Shown: piece by piece, positions 17,824 through 24,955 of the stretch | Position numbering within the stretch: position 1 is the stretch's first letter | How the letters are laid out: every line of letters begins with the position of its first letter | Source: Bacteroidales bacterium | GTDB taxonomy: Bacteria > Bacteroidota > Bacteroidia > Bacteroidales > UBA932 | Length of the DNA: 64,000 nt | Assembly (NCBI GenBank): GCA_017439305.1 | Contig: JAFSJK010000010.1 | Span: forward strand, 62,001-126,000 | Direction of reading: 5' to 3' | Notes under the pieces: generated by a model | The model's database searches: none | The model's input: the letters and a program-made list of their open reading frames with translations, nothing else | What the model was told of the DNA's origin: nothing | Position numbers and translations under genes: made by a program

Positions 17824-18264
17824 ATGGCTAAACCAATGGAACCTGTCAATGTGAACGAAATGAGCCGGATTTCCGCCGGCACTACCTTCAAGGGTGAAAT
17901 CACCACCCCTACCGACATCCGCGTCGACGGCACCTTCGAGGGCAAGATCTGCTCCAAGGGCCGCGTCGTCGTTGGCGAGAAAGCCCAGATCAAGGGCGAC
18001 ATTATCTGCCAGAATGTCGACTTCAACGGCACCATGCACGGCAACTTCTATGTCAAAGACACCCTGTCCCTGAAGGGCAGCTGCGTCGTGGACGGCGACT
18101 TGAACATCAAGCGTCTCCAGGTGGAACTGGACGCCAAGTTCAACGGCAACTGCCGGATGATCAGCGAGGCCGAATTCGACAAGCTCGTGGCTCAGATGAC
18201 GGGCCGTCCGCTCCCGCAGCAGGGTCCCGTTCAGCAGCCCGCTCCGGCTCAGCCGCAGAAATAG
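17824..18264 (+). CDS. Bactofilin (polymer-forming cytoskeletal protein)
   Basis: A 146-residue protein dominated by a right-handed beta-helix repeat region (about residues 16-115): ISAGTTFKGEITTPTDIRVDG, GKICSKGRVVVGEKAQIKGD and GNFYVKDTLSLKGSCVVDG style repeats. A Pro/Gln-rich tail follows (PLPQQGPVQQPAPAQ). Bactofilins self-assemble into membrane-associated filaments that organise cell-wall or polysaccharide enzymes. It lies 21 nt after secA and is followed by two hairpins. Confidence 0.92.
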   Translation: MAKPMEPVNVNEMSRISAGTTFKGEITTPTDIRVDGTFEGKICSKGRVVVGEKAQIKGDIICQNVDFNGTMHGNFYVKDTLSLKGSCVVDGDLNIKRLQVELDAKFNGNCRMISEAEFDKLVAQMTGRPLPQQGPVQQPAPAQPQK

Positions 18265-18282
18265 CCTGTTTTATACGGTGGG

Positions 18283-18308
18283 GTATCCCCAGGATGTGCT
18301 GGGGATAC
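18283..18308 (+). terminator. Hairpin after bactofilin (terminator candidate)
   Basis: GTATCCCCAG and CTGGGGATAC form a perfect 10-bp stem with a 6-nt loop, 18 nt after the bactofilin stop, followed by TCTCCTTTATAA. The weak T-run makes termination plausible rather than certain. Confidence 0.6.
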
Positions 18309-18323
18309 TCTCCTTTATAAGTG

Positions 18324-18357
18324 ATTGTTTTCCAATTTGGGAAACAATTTTGTTTTA
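18324..18357 (+). terminator. Second hairpin with T-rich tail
   Basis: ATTGTTTTCC and GGGAAACAAT pair at 9 of 10 positions around AATTT, followed by TTTTGTTTT. It could be the true terminator of secA-bactofilin, or an operator in front of the methionine sulfoxide reductase gene, whose ATG lies 20 nt downstream. Confidence 0.5.
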
Positions 18358-18377
18358 CATCATAACAAAAAAGTTAT

Positions 18378-18833
18378 ATGTCCAAGCCGGCTTCATATGC
18401 TCTCGTCATCCGTCAATTGGAGGCCCTGTTGGAAGGAGAAACGGACCCTATCGCCAAGATGGCGAACATGGCGGCTGTCCTGCATGAATCATTCGGTTTC
18501 TGGTGGACCGGATTCTATCGGGTGGCGGGGGAGGAACTGATCCTTGGTCCTTTCCAGGGCCCCGTGGCTTGCATGCATATCCCTTTTGGTCGCGGTGTCT
18601 GCGGAACGGCGTGGAAACGGAATGAAACGGTCGTCGTACCGGACGTGGAGGCTTTCCCCGGACACATCGCCTGCAGCAGCGCTTCGAGGAGCGAGATCGT
18701 CGTTCCGGTCCATGGAACGGACGGGGCGGTGGTGGCCGTGCTGGACATCGACAGCGAGCGCCTCGGTACCTTTGACGAAGTGGACAAGGAGTGGTTGGAA
18801 AAGATCGTTTCACTGCTTGCACCGGTCCATTGA
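18378..18833 (+). CDS. msrC: Free methionine-(R)-sulfoxide reductase (GAF domain)
   Basis: A 151-residue single GAF domain. FGFWWTGFYRV, ILGPFQGPVACMHIPFGRGVCGTAW and DVEAFPGHIACSSASRSEIVVP are the fRMsr blocks. The three catalytic/resolving cysteines of the family are at about residues 65, 75 and 99. It reduces free methionine-R-sulfoxide in the cytoplasm. The gene is complete; its stop marks the left edge of the accessory region. Confidence 0.92.
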   Translation: MSKPASYALVIRQLEALLEGETDPIAKMANMAAVLHESFGFWWTGFYRVAGEELILGPFQGPVACMHIPFGRGVCGTAWKRNETVVVPDVEAFPGHIACSSASRSEIVVPVHGTDGAVVAVLDIDSERLGTFDEVDKEWLEKIVSLLAPVH

Positions 18834-18849
18834 CTGGACCTATGTAAGC

Positions 18850-19674
18850 AATAATCGTCGAAAATTCCGTTTTATTACGAGCGCCAGCATCCAATACGTT
18901 CAATTTGAGGGGATGACCAAGGGCACCAAAGTTCTTAACGAGCGCCTTTTCAAAAACAATCTACTCACTGAACTTCATAACCTGGAACAGTTTGCGGAAT
19001 TCACCCTGGAGCGCAAGAGACCGGAACTTGTGACTGGCTTCCGCGACACCAATTTCATCGGTTATCCGCATAATGCTACACGTGAACTCCTTATGAATAT
19101 CTGTCAGCACAGGGCCTATAACGGGAGCAATTCACCCGCCCATGTTTATGAGTATGCCGATCGTCTGGAGTTTGACAATACCGGCAACCTCTATGGGAAA
19201 GCACGGCCAGAGAATTTCCCAACAGAGACGGACTACCGAAATCCTCTTATCTCAAGTGTTATGCGGGCCTTGGGCTATGTAAATCGCTTTGGAATGGGAA
19301 TCGGGCTAGTTGCCGATGAACTAAAAAGCAATGGCAATCCTCCGGCCGAGTACATCTTCACCGAGCCTTCCTCTTTTAAGGTTATCGTGAAGTCGGCGGA
19401 CCCTTATGTGAAACCGATTGGAACCGATGCTGGAACTCAAGATGAAACTCATGTTGAAACTCAAGATGGAACTCATCCAAAATCTATCCGTGAGCAAAGA
19501 CCGGCAAGACTCATCGATTTGATTCACCGGCATCCCATTTATACCATGGAAGAAATGGCTGGTGAAATGGGTATTAGCCGCACAACCGTGTATAGGCTTA
19601 TCAAATCCATGAATGGAAAAGTCAAGTACCGGGGAGATCAGTATCATGGGGAATGGACAGTAATTGAAGGATAG
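18850..19674 (+). pseudogene. Truncated AlbA/RecG-like ATP-binding transcriptional regulator
   Basis: The frame matches the C-terminal part of the large AlbA_2/'RecG-like' ATP-binding regulators: IQYVQFEG, NATRELLMNICQHRAY (histidine-kinase-like ATPase N-box), RNPLISSVMRALGYVNRFGMGIGLV, and a C-terminal helix-turn-helix (YTMEEMAGEMGISRTTVYRLIKSM). The N-terminal AlbA domain is absent. Family-like sequence begins upstream of the first ATG in the frame (18913), so this looks like a 5'-deleted remnant rather than a short intact gene. A short protein from ATG 18913 (253 residues) could still be made. Confidence 0.65.
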
Positions 19675-19720
19675 GTTACGAGTATCCATCTTAGGAATAC
19701 TTCTTTGGCAAATCCATGTT

Positions 19721-19752
19721 TCCTCTCCCAGATGCGGGGGAGGATCTTTTTT
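19721..19752 (+). terminator. Rho-independent terminator after the AlbA-like remnant
   Basis: CCTCTCCC pairs with GGGGGAGG (one G-U) around AGATGC, followed by ATCTTTTTTG. It lies 47 nt after the remnant's stop. Confidence 0.75.
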
Positions 19753-20006
19753 GCCCTATCTGGAATTCTGAGTATCACATTAGAGTATCATCTCGACGTT
19801 TTTTGAAGACAATCGCACTATTTTCAGAAATAATCGTCTTCAAGTTTCGTGTTCCGGGTGTTCCTTGCTAATATGCACCCGGGCAAAGGGCCTGGCCGAC
19901 CACCGGTTGGCACATTTCCTTTCCCAAGCCGCACACATTCCGGCAAAACGCGCGCAGGATACATCCTTGCCGGACTGTATTTGAAAACACTTTAAACTTT
20001 TGTTGT
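19753..20006. other. Noncoding stretch with an 11-nt inverted repeat
   Basis: No convincing gene. It contains TTGAAGACAAT (19803-19813) and ATCGTCTTCAA (19833-19843), complementary at 10 of 11 positions across a 19-nt AT-rich loop. The segment before the DUF3853-like start has TTTGAAAACACTTTAAACTTTTG, a loose promoter-like run without exact -7 spacing. Confidence 0.4.
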
Positions 20007-20360
20007 ATGAACACGAATGCAATCATTGACGGGCTCCTCCAGAAGCCCCTCTGGCAGATGACCGGGGAGGAATACTGCCAGCTTACCCACTATGCGCTCT
20101 CCCTCTCGCCGAACACCGGATCATCCTCGGCTCCGCCAGGCCTGAAAGCACTGGGCGTTCACGCTCTCGCGATCGAGCTCGGCTGCTCCGATTCCACTGT
20201 CTATGCCCTGATGCGCACGCCGCGCGAGGAAGATGACTCCGCCGAAGGAGGCGGGATCCTCCAGCCCGCCATCGTCTCCCGTATCGGTCGACGCATCGTC
20301 TTTGACGTCGATACAGCCCGCAGGCTGGCCGACGGTTTCCAATCAACTCGGAAGAGATAG
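20007..20360 (+). CDS. DUF3853-like small DNA-binding protein
   Basis: 117 residues. The N-terminus (LLQKPLWQMTGEEYCQLTHYAL) and the layout resemble DUF3853 proteins of Bacteroidota conjugative elements: an MTGEEF-type motif, then a helix-turn-helix-like segment (HALAIELGCSDSTVYALMRT), then a conserved tail in which IVSRIGRRIVFDVDTARRLADG matches the usual IGRKIIVDA-type ending. Relatives are usually cargo or control genes of integrated elements, which fits the neighbouring truncated gene and repeats. Function is not known; family assignment is from memory of the motif pattern. Confidence 0.6.
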   Translation: MNTNAIIDGLLQKPLWQMTGEEYCQLTHYALSLSPNTGSSSAPPGLKALGVHALAIELGCSDSTVYALMRTPREEDDSAEGGGILQPAIVSRIGRRIVFDVDTARRLADGFQSTRKR

Positions 20361-20482
20361 TGGCAGATTAGGCTCCTCTTTCAGGGCGGATATTGCCATC
20401 GCAGGACAAAGCTCGGGATGCTTTGCCCTGCGGTGGTGTGCTATATTCTCTCGAGCCCTAATGGGCTCTCCCTTCAATCAGT

Positions 20483-20580
20483 GCTTGCTGTGTCGTTGGC
20501 AACTCATCACAACCCTTGTAAGGGGGTTGGTATTGTGTTACCAATCGACATTGCATGTTGGCAGAGGACGGGCAAGCCCG
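20483..20580 (+). repeat. Diverged direct repeat, copy A
   Basis: Begins GCTTGCTG, contains GGCAAC and GTTACC that can pair around a CAACCC/GGGTTG stem, and ends with the palindrome CGGGCAAGCCCG. Copy B starts 197 nt later with the same framework but a different, still complementary inner stem. Confidence 0.6.
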
Positions 20581-20679
20581 AAAGGGAAGTCACCAGATCG
20601 TGCCAGGGGAAGGCTCCCTCGAAACCACGGAATCGAACCTAACAAATCTCTCCCTCGAGGGGTCATTCTGCCAACCTCA

Positions 20680-20775
20680 GCTTGCTGCATCTGTGGCAAC
20701 CCACCACTTCGCCTCAGGACAAGTGGGTATTAAGTTACCCCTTCCTTATTTGAGTGGCAGTACCGGGCAAGCCCG
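20680..20775 (+). repeat. Diverged direct repeat, copy B
   Basis: Same framework as copy A (GCTTGCTG, GTGGCAAC, GTTACC, TGGCAG, CGGGCAAGCCCG). The inner stem is CCACTT/AAGTGG instead of CAACCC/GGGTTG, so pairing is kept while sequence changes. Confidence 0.6.
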
Positions 20776-21025
20776 GAATTGGCGAATCCGAAAAAATGCC
20801 GACCTTTGCGACGAAGCCGATTGAACCGATGAAACTGCTGCAAGACTACGCTTCCATCCTCTCCGGACTGCTGAAAGACCAGCGCCTTTTGGCAGAGGAG
20901 CGTTATCGGTTGATGCACTTTGTCGTGAAGCAACAGGTTGAGAGTTGTCTATGTTTTTAACGCGATGGCCAAGCCTATACCGCACTTTTCATTGGAAGCC
21001 ACATAGTGGATAGAAGATAATCGGT

Positions 21026-21056
21026 TTTGGAATTATGGGGAAAAGTTATACTTTTG
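21026..21056 (+). promoter_or_regulatory. Bacteroidota promoter before the beta-barrel gene
   Basis: TTTG at 21026-21029 and TACTTTTG at 21049-21056 with a 19-nt spacer; the ATG of the barrel gene is 16 nt downstream. Confidence 0.75.
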
Positions 21057-21072
21057 TAAAATTTCTTTCGAC

Positions 21073-21765
21073 ATGAAAAAATCTATCATCTTACTACTGT
21101 TTATCGCTTGTGTTTCAGGCAGAATCGCCTCTGCGCAAACCATAAGCGGAGAAGCACCGCGATTTCGCGTTGCTGTCCAGGGAGGTTATGGATACCGATT
21201 GGGAAAGATACAGGAATCCGGCCAGAACGTCATTGACCAGCATAACAAGAAATTGAAGTGGGGGGTTGTTTATGGTGCCGATGCAACCTGGTTCGTCGCC
21301 AATGATTTCGGTTTTGGACTCAAGTTCAACAATCTGCGTTCCAAGGCAGAGGATGCGGTAACCATAACCTATGACGATGGCTCTACAAAATCAGGAATGT
21401 ATCGCGATGTCGTGGATCTTCGATTCCTTGGCGCTATGGCATCAACTCGCTCTGTTACCCCAAGCGGCAGATGGATCTTCCTGGTTGACTGTGGCCTTGG
21501 ATATTTATCATTAGTGAACAATGGACGAGTTATCGACCCTATGGCCATCAAAGGAGGAACTTTAGGTTTTTGCGCTGATGCGGGCGTGGATTTCCGGCTG
21601 ATGAACAAGTTGTATCTTGGATTGTCAATCAATGCAATCAGTGGAACTCTAACCTCTTATTCTCTTACCCAAGACGGTCGTACGGAGACCATCAGCCTTG
21701 ATAAGGATGAGTATGAGACACTTCATCACATGACAGCGTCCATTGGCCTGCGGTTGTACTTATAA
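21073..21765 (+). CDS. Predicted outer-membrane beta-barrel protein
   Basis: 230 residues with a Sec signal peptide (IILLLFIACVSGRIASAQ) and alternating hydrophobic/polar strands rich in Gly and aromatic residues (RVAVQGGYGYRLGK, GADATWFVANDFGFGLKFN), ending in the aromatic-containing SIGLRLYL typical of outer-membrane barrels. It has its own good promoter and its TAA overlaps a downstream ATG. No specific function recognised. Lower GC than the flanking core genes fits acquired DNA. Confidence 0.7.
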   Translation: MKKSIILLLFIACVSGRIASAQTISGEAPRFRVAVQGGYGYRLGKIQESGQNVIDQHNKKLKWGVVYGADATWFVANDFGFGLKFNNLRSKAEDAVTITYDDGSTKSGMYRDVVDLRFLGAMASTRSVTPSGRWIFLVDCGLGYLSLVNNGRVIDPMAIKGGTLGFCADAGVDFRLMNKLYLGLSINAISGTLTSYSLTQDGRTETISLDKDEYETLHHMTASIGLRLYL

Positions 21766-21785
21766 TGACAATTATTCTTGACTTG

Positions 21786-22463
21786 ATGAAAAAGGCTCAC
21801 ATACTTCTGCTGCTGAGTTTGGTGCTGACCCTATCCTCCTGTGGGGCAGCTCGGTATTACGCTGGTTTCACGCCAGAAGCGGCAAAAAAGGGAATGGTTG
21901 TATTGGGGCCCAGTTCTGTCCAGTACTATATTGATAAACAGAATAAAGAAGCTTATGACGATTCCCTTTCAACCGCTTCAGAGTCGTTGATAGCCACGGT
22001 TTTAGAAGAATTGAATCTCCCTGTATCCCAAAGAGTTCAACTCGATTCTGTCCAGAAGGAAGAGGCTGTTGCCTTTATGCGCTTTATTACAGCAAAGGAC
22101 AAAAAACTTCGGGGAGATTACCCTATCCCTGGTTTGTTTGATGAACTGCTGGAATCAAAAGGCCAACGTTATGGGTTACTCATCTATGCAGACGGAATGA
22201 GTCGCGATACCAAAGGGTATGCGAAGGAGGTAGCCAAGGATGTCCTTCTCGGGGTGGCCACCGCCGTTTTGACGATGGGGACGATGTCTGTTTATGGAAC
22301 TTCAGTGTATTGTGTTTCCCATATTTATGTTGCTATTCTGGACTCGGATACTGACCGCGTTGTGTTCTATAACTCATCTGTCCCACGGGAGAGTCATCCG
22401 CTGAAGCCTAATCCCGTCCGTAAGCAACTTGAAGATGTATTCAAGGATTTTTTGAAACAATAA
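21786..22463 (+). CDS. Hypothetical lipoprotein
   Basis: 225 residues. The start at 21786 gives a compact lipoprotein signal (MKKAHILLLLSLVLTLSSC, lipidated Cys19); an in-frame ATG at 21765 would place seven extra residues in front. A hydrophobic segment (DVLLGVATAVLTMGTMSVYG) lies around residues 155-175, then a strand-rich tail (HIYVAILDSDTDRVVFYNSS). Immediately downstream of the barrel gene, so the two probably work together at the envelope. Family not recognised. Confidence 0.65.
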   Translation: MKKAHILLLLSLVLTLSSCGAARYYAGFTPEAAKKGMVVLGPSSVQYYIDKQNKEAYDDSLSTASESLIATVLEELNLPVSQRVQLDSVQKEEAVAFMRFITAKDKKLRGDYPIPGLFDELLESKGQRYGLLIYADGMSRDTKGYAKEVAKDVLLGVATAVLTMGTMSVYGTSVYCVSHIYVAILDSDTDRVVFYNSSVPRESHPLKPNPVRKQLEDVFKDFLKQ

Positions 22464-22609
22464 GATCCTTCTTCTGCCAATATTTCAAATTACAATATCG
22501 AACTTATCCTTCATTCGCCCTTTTGAGTAGAGGGAGTATTCATGTATGCTTACAAACAACTATTGTTGACTCTTTCTTGTTGATATTGGGATACGATTTG
22601 GGATACTAA
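22464..22609. other. Intergenic segment with TTGGGATAC direct repeats
   Basis: No gene seen. TTGGGATAC occurs at 22586-22594 and again at 22598-22606, 12 nt apart start to start, just outside the ssrA terminator. Similar paired repeats are seen near ends of integrated elements in Bacteroidota, where they may be arm-type sites of tyrosine recombinases; here this is only a suggestion, as no integrase is present. Confidence 0.4.
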
Positions 22610-22645
22610 AAACAAAAAATCCCACTCAGCATCATCTGAATGGGA
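22610..22645 (-). terminator. Terminator of the tRNA-Val/ssrA transcript
   Basis: Read on the minus strand, TCCCATTCAG and CTGAGTGGGA pair (one G-U) around ATGATG and are followed by TTTTTTG. It starts 7 nt after the ssrA 3' end. Confidence 0.85.
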
Positions 22646-22651
22646 TTCTCG

Positions 22652-23047
22652 TGGAGGTGAGCGGACTCGAACCGCTGTCCAAACGCCGCGCCTGGCGGCT
22701 TTCTACACGCTTATCCGTCCTTTGGTTTTCGTGCCGCCCCTGCCGGATGGCGGGCGAAGACGGCCTTAGCCTTTGAATCTTGGCCGGTTTTAAAGGCGTC
22801 CACCGGTGCGTCCCGGTCTGGATGATACCCCTGGATCGGCCGATACCGGGCGGAACGTCCGAGGGATACTCGTCGGCGGCGCAGCCTAGGCGTCGCGGAT
22901 TAAGCTAATTGGCTTGGCCAAATTAGGCAGCGAGTGCGTAGTTGTTGTTGGCAACTGATTTTTCGGGATCTGAGATTAACGGGCAAGGTCCCGACGCCCG
23001 ACGTGCTTACCGTCCGACAGCAACGCTGTCAAAACCAAAACACCCCC
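22652..23047 (-). ncRNA. ssrA: Transfer-messenger RNA (tmRNA)
   Basis: 396 nt. The 5' end GGGGGTG pairs with CACCTCC at the 3' end to form the 7-bp acceptor stem; the following TTTTGGTTTTGACAGC is the conserved 5' tRNA-like segment, and the T-arm GTTCGAGTCCGCTC precedes the 3' stem. CCA is not encoded (CGA follows the acceptor stem and discriminator A... the genomic bases are ACGA). The tag frame reads GCC AAC AAC AAC TAC GCA CTC GCT GCC TAA (ANNNYALAA), with CAGTT before the resume codon as in the E. coli TAGTC|GCA arrangement. It rescues stalled ribosomes with SmpB. Confidence 0.95.
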
Positions 23048-23052
23048 AGGGG

Positions 23053-23130
23053 TGGTGGGCGATGGCGGATTCGAACCGTCGACCCCCTGCTTGTAAGGCA
23101 GGTGCTCTGAACCAACTGAGCTAATCGCCC
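23053..23130 (-). tRNA. tRNA-Val (anticodon UAC)
   Basis: Cloverleaf on the minus strand: acceptor GGGCGAT/ATCGCCC, D-arm TAGCTCAGTTGG, anticodon stem CCTGC/GCAGG with loop CTTACAA (anticodon TAC), T-arm GACGGTTCGAATCCG. CCA is encoded (23053-23055). Only 5 nt separate it from the 5' end of ssrA, so the two are made as one precursor from the promoter at 23142-23173. Confidence 0.95.
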
Positions 23131-23141
23131 GAAAAGGATTG

Positions 23142-23173
23142 CAAAGATAAGCGGATTTTGTGAAAGATGCAAA
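23142..23173 (-). promoter_or_regulatory. Promoter of the tRNA-Val/ssrA transcript
   Basis: On the minus strand TTTG (23170-23173) and TATCTTTG (23142-23149) are 20 nt apart, an exact Bacteroidota promoter, 11 nt upstream of the tRNA 5' end. Confidence 0.8.
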
Positions 23174-23187
23174 TCCTGCCAGTCAAT

Positions 23188-24054
23188 CTAGTATTCTACG
23201 AGAAATCCGATGCTCCAGGTCCGGTATTCCGGTCCATTGGGCATGGAAAAGGCAGGTATCGGACAGTAACGTACACGTATCCCGATTCCTCTGTAGCTCA
23301 GGGAAGCCATCACATCCAGGGAAACCGGGTTTGGTTTGCTGTTGTCGACATATTCTGTAACGTGGTTTCCGTTCAGGTCATACTGGGAACGGAGATAGTT
23401 CAGGGCGTTCCAATGCAGTTCTGTACCAGTCGCTGCCCGCCAGGACAGCCTCTTTCCGAAAACAAGGGTATACTGCAGCGGGAACGAATACCGGAGACGC
23501 CAGATGTCTGCCGATTTACCGGATGCGGTGGACCCGGTTGGATAGTCGGTCAAGAGCAAGTTTCCGTCCTTCAGCAGGAAGCGCTGTCCGATGTCAAGAC
23601 GCCGCGTCAACGAATACCCCACATGCCATCCGAAAGAGATGTAATTGTTTTTCATACCCGGATAATACCGCACACCGATGATTCCGAGATCGGCGCTGAC
23701 CTGCCGCATTTTCGCATCGCCAAACAGGTCTTTTCCGCCGATGATACCCCCGATTACGCCGGCCTCTTCCGAGTACAAAAGCGTTAACTTCCAATGGGAC
23801 AGGGTTTTTTTCTGGGTAAAGGGAGTTTCGAAATCCAGCCGGTTCGAAACAGCCTCGGCATCAGGATCCGCTTTCACGGAGTTTGAATAGTGGAACTCCG
23901 GATTCTGAGCCGTCCCGTCTACCGTGACGGACAGACTGCCAGGCGATGAAATCACTTCGACGAAAGAAGGGTTCTCCATGCGAAGGGTGTCTGTTACCTG
24001 GGCATTCATGAGGGTGGAGACCAGGGAAAGGGCCACGACAATCATTCTTTTCAT
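23188..24054 (-). CDS. Predicted outer-membrane beta-barrel protein
   Basis: 288 residues with a cleavable signal peptide (MIVVALSLVSTLMNAQ). The body has barrel-like alternating strands (HWKLTLLYSEEAGVIGG, NNYISFGWHVGYSLTRR, RLRYSFPLQYTLVFGKRLSWRA) and ends in TWSIGFLVEY, an aromatic C-terminus typical of outer-membrane barrels. Last gene of the ECF sigma operon (14 nt after the DUF6108-like gene), so it is probably a target or sensor of that regulator. Its own family is not recognised. Confidence 0.65.
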   Translation of the reverse strand: MKRMIVVALSLVSTLMNAQVTDTLRMENPSFVEVISSPGSLSVTVDGTAQNPEFHYSNSVKADPDAEAVSNRLDFETPFTQKKTLSHWKLTLLYSEEAGVIGGIIGGKDLFGDAKMRQVSADLGIIGVRYYPGMKNNYISFGWHVGYSLTRRLDIGQRFLLKDGNLLLTDYPTGSTASGKSADIWRLRYSFPLQYTLVFGKRLSWRAATGTELHWNALNYLRSQYDLNGNHVTEYVDNSKPNPVSLDVMASLSYRGIGIRVRYCPIPAFSMPNGPEYRTWSIGFLVEY

Positions 24055-24068
24055 ATTTCGATCTATAA

Positions 24069-24545
24069 TTAATTACTAAACAGTTTTTTCAAATCGGCCA
24101 AGGTCGCGTCACCGGACATATAAACCAGGGTGATGTCATACTGTTCTCCCTTGGGGAACACCTGCATGCACAGGTATTTGTTGCCCTTCGCCGACACATT
24201 GCTCCGGATGGACCGCCCTTCCGCGCGGAAACGGAACAAAGCATAGGTCAATACACCTCCTGCATACTCCGTCTGCCGGTCTTCGGCACGCTTCCCATCC
24301 TGAAGCAGCAACGTCTGGATTCGGGACAATTCGTCCGCTGTGGAAGTAAACTTGACACTCCTGAAGATACGGAGCTTGTAGGGAGCCAGTTGGGACCCGT
24401 CGATAAATGTCTCTTTGATCCGAGAGGAAGGAACCAGTTTCCCGTCAAAGACGGGATTGATTCCGAACCCGGTTTGAGCCGATAGCTGAATAACGGCGAA
24501 CAGCGCCCACAGTGCAAGGGTTATCCGTTTGGTTATCGTATTCAT
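24069..24545 (-). CDS. DUF6108-like secreted protein
   Basis: 158 residues with signal peptide (TLALWALFAVIQLSAQ). The body, with FGINPVFDGKLV, RSVKFTSTADELSRIQTLLLQDG and YLCMQVFPKGEQYDITLVYMSGDATLADLKKLF, resembles the Bacteroidota DUF6108 family, which is commonly found next to ECF sigma genes. Its start overlaps the putative anti-sigma gene by 4 nt. Function unknown; predicted periplasmic. Confidence 0.6.
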   Translation of the reverse strand: MNTITKRITLALWALFAVIQLSAQTGFGINPVFDGKLVPSSRIKETFIDGSQLAPYKLRIFRSVKFTSTADELSRIQTLLLQDGKRAEDRQTEYAGGVLTYALFRFRAEGRSIRSNVSAKGNKYLCMQVFPKGEQYDITLVYMSGDATLADLKKLFSN

Positions 24546-24955
24546 TTCAACAGTGTTTCCAATTCTTTCTCAATATCCGGAGCTGTTCCGAACAGCGTGG
24601 AGAGCGTAGCCTCCATGCTTTCCAGCACCTTCTCCGGGTCCGTTGTTTTCTCGCCGTTGGCCAGAATGTAGCAGTTGTCCAGCCGATGGTTGTTCAGGCC
24701 GATGGCAGCGAAGATGGCCAGGCTGGCAGCCATAGCGGCAACCGCCAAGACAAGCCGACGCATGGTCCTGCGTTTTTTGCCCCCCTCGTAAAGTGCCTTC
24801 CCTGTTGCAAAATAACCCGCCACCGCCTTCACTTCATTGAAGTCGGAATCGTCCGTCGATGCCAGGAAGGCTTTCAACTCCCTTTCCTCGTCCCCGGTAA
24901 GGAGGGCATCGAACCAGCGGTTGGAAAGGTCTATGTAGTATTCTTTATTCTTCAT
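24542..24955 (-). CDS. Putative anti-sigma factor (single-pass membrane protein)
   Basis: 137 residues: a cytoplasmic N-terminal part (residues 1-60) opening with MKNKEYYIDLSNRWFDALLTGDEERELKAF-like helices similar to anti-sigma N-termini, one membrane segment (about 67-86, LVLAVAAMAASLAIFAAIGL) after a KKRRTMRR positive stretch, and a short periplasmic tail. It overlaps the ECF sigma gene by 11 nt, which is the main reason for the call; the conserved anti-sigma zinc motif is absent. Confidence 0.6.
   Translation of the reverse strand: MKNKEYYIDLSNRWFDALLTGDEERELKAFLASTDDSDFNEVKAVAGYFATGKALYEGGKKRRTMRRLVLAVAAMAASLAIFAAIGLNNHRLDNCYILANGEKTTDPEKVLESMEATLSTLFGTAPDIEKELETLLK

Larger units (their letters stand above)
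20361..21025. other. Structured noncoding region with tandem hairpins and two diverged repeats
   Basis: No gene with recognisable relatives. GCAGGACAAAGC/GCTTTGCCCTGC (20401-20431) and GAGCCC-TAAT-GGGCTC (20453-20468) form strong hairpins. Two diverged direct repeats of about 97 nt follow (20483-20580 and 20680-20775), both running GCTTGCTG, GTxGGCAAC, a variable hairpin, GTTACC, TGGCAG, CGGGCAAGCCCG. A 43-codon open frame at 20829-20960 (MKLLQDYASILSGLL...) is possible but unsupported. The arrangement suggests a structured RNA or remains of a mobile element. Confidence 0.5.

Noticed and set aside
14467-18039. A 1190-codon open frame antisense to secA
   Set aside because: It mirrors secA codon by codon; long antisense frames arise from the strong GC bias at third positions. 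Its translation is low-complexity (Val/His/Asp/Gly/Leu-rich) with no domain.
18913-19674. Intact short regulator gene starting at ATG 18913
   Set aside because: Family-like sequence extends upstream of this ATG and the N-terminal AlbA domain is missing, so a truncated remnant is the better reading.
20625-20650. tRNA-like T-arm (GGTTCGATTCC on the minus strand) as an attachment-site duplicate
   Set aside because: Only the general TTCGA-type T-loop matches; no acceptor, D or anticodon arm can be drawn, and identity to the ssrA or tRNA-Val 3' ends is too short.
20829-20960. A 43-codon open frame (MKLLQDYASILSGLL...)
   Set aside because: No homologue recognised, no promoter or ribosome-binding site, and it lies at the edge of the structured repeat region; not called as a gene.
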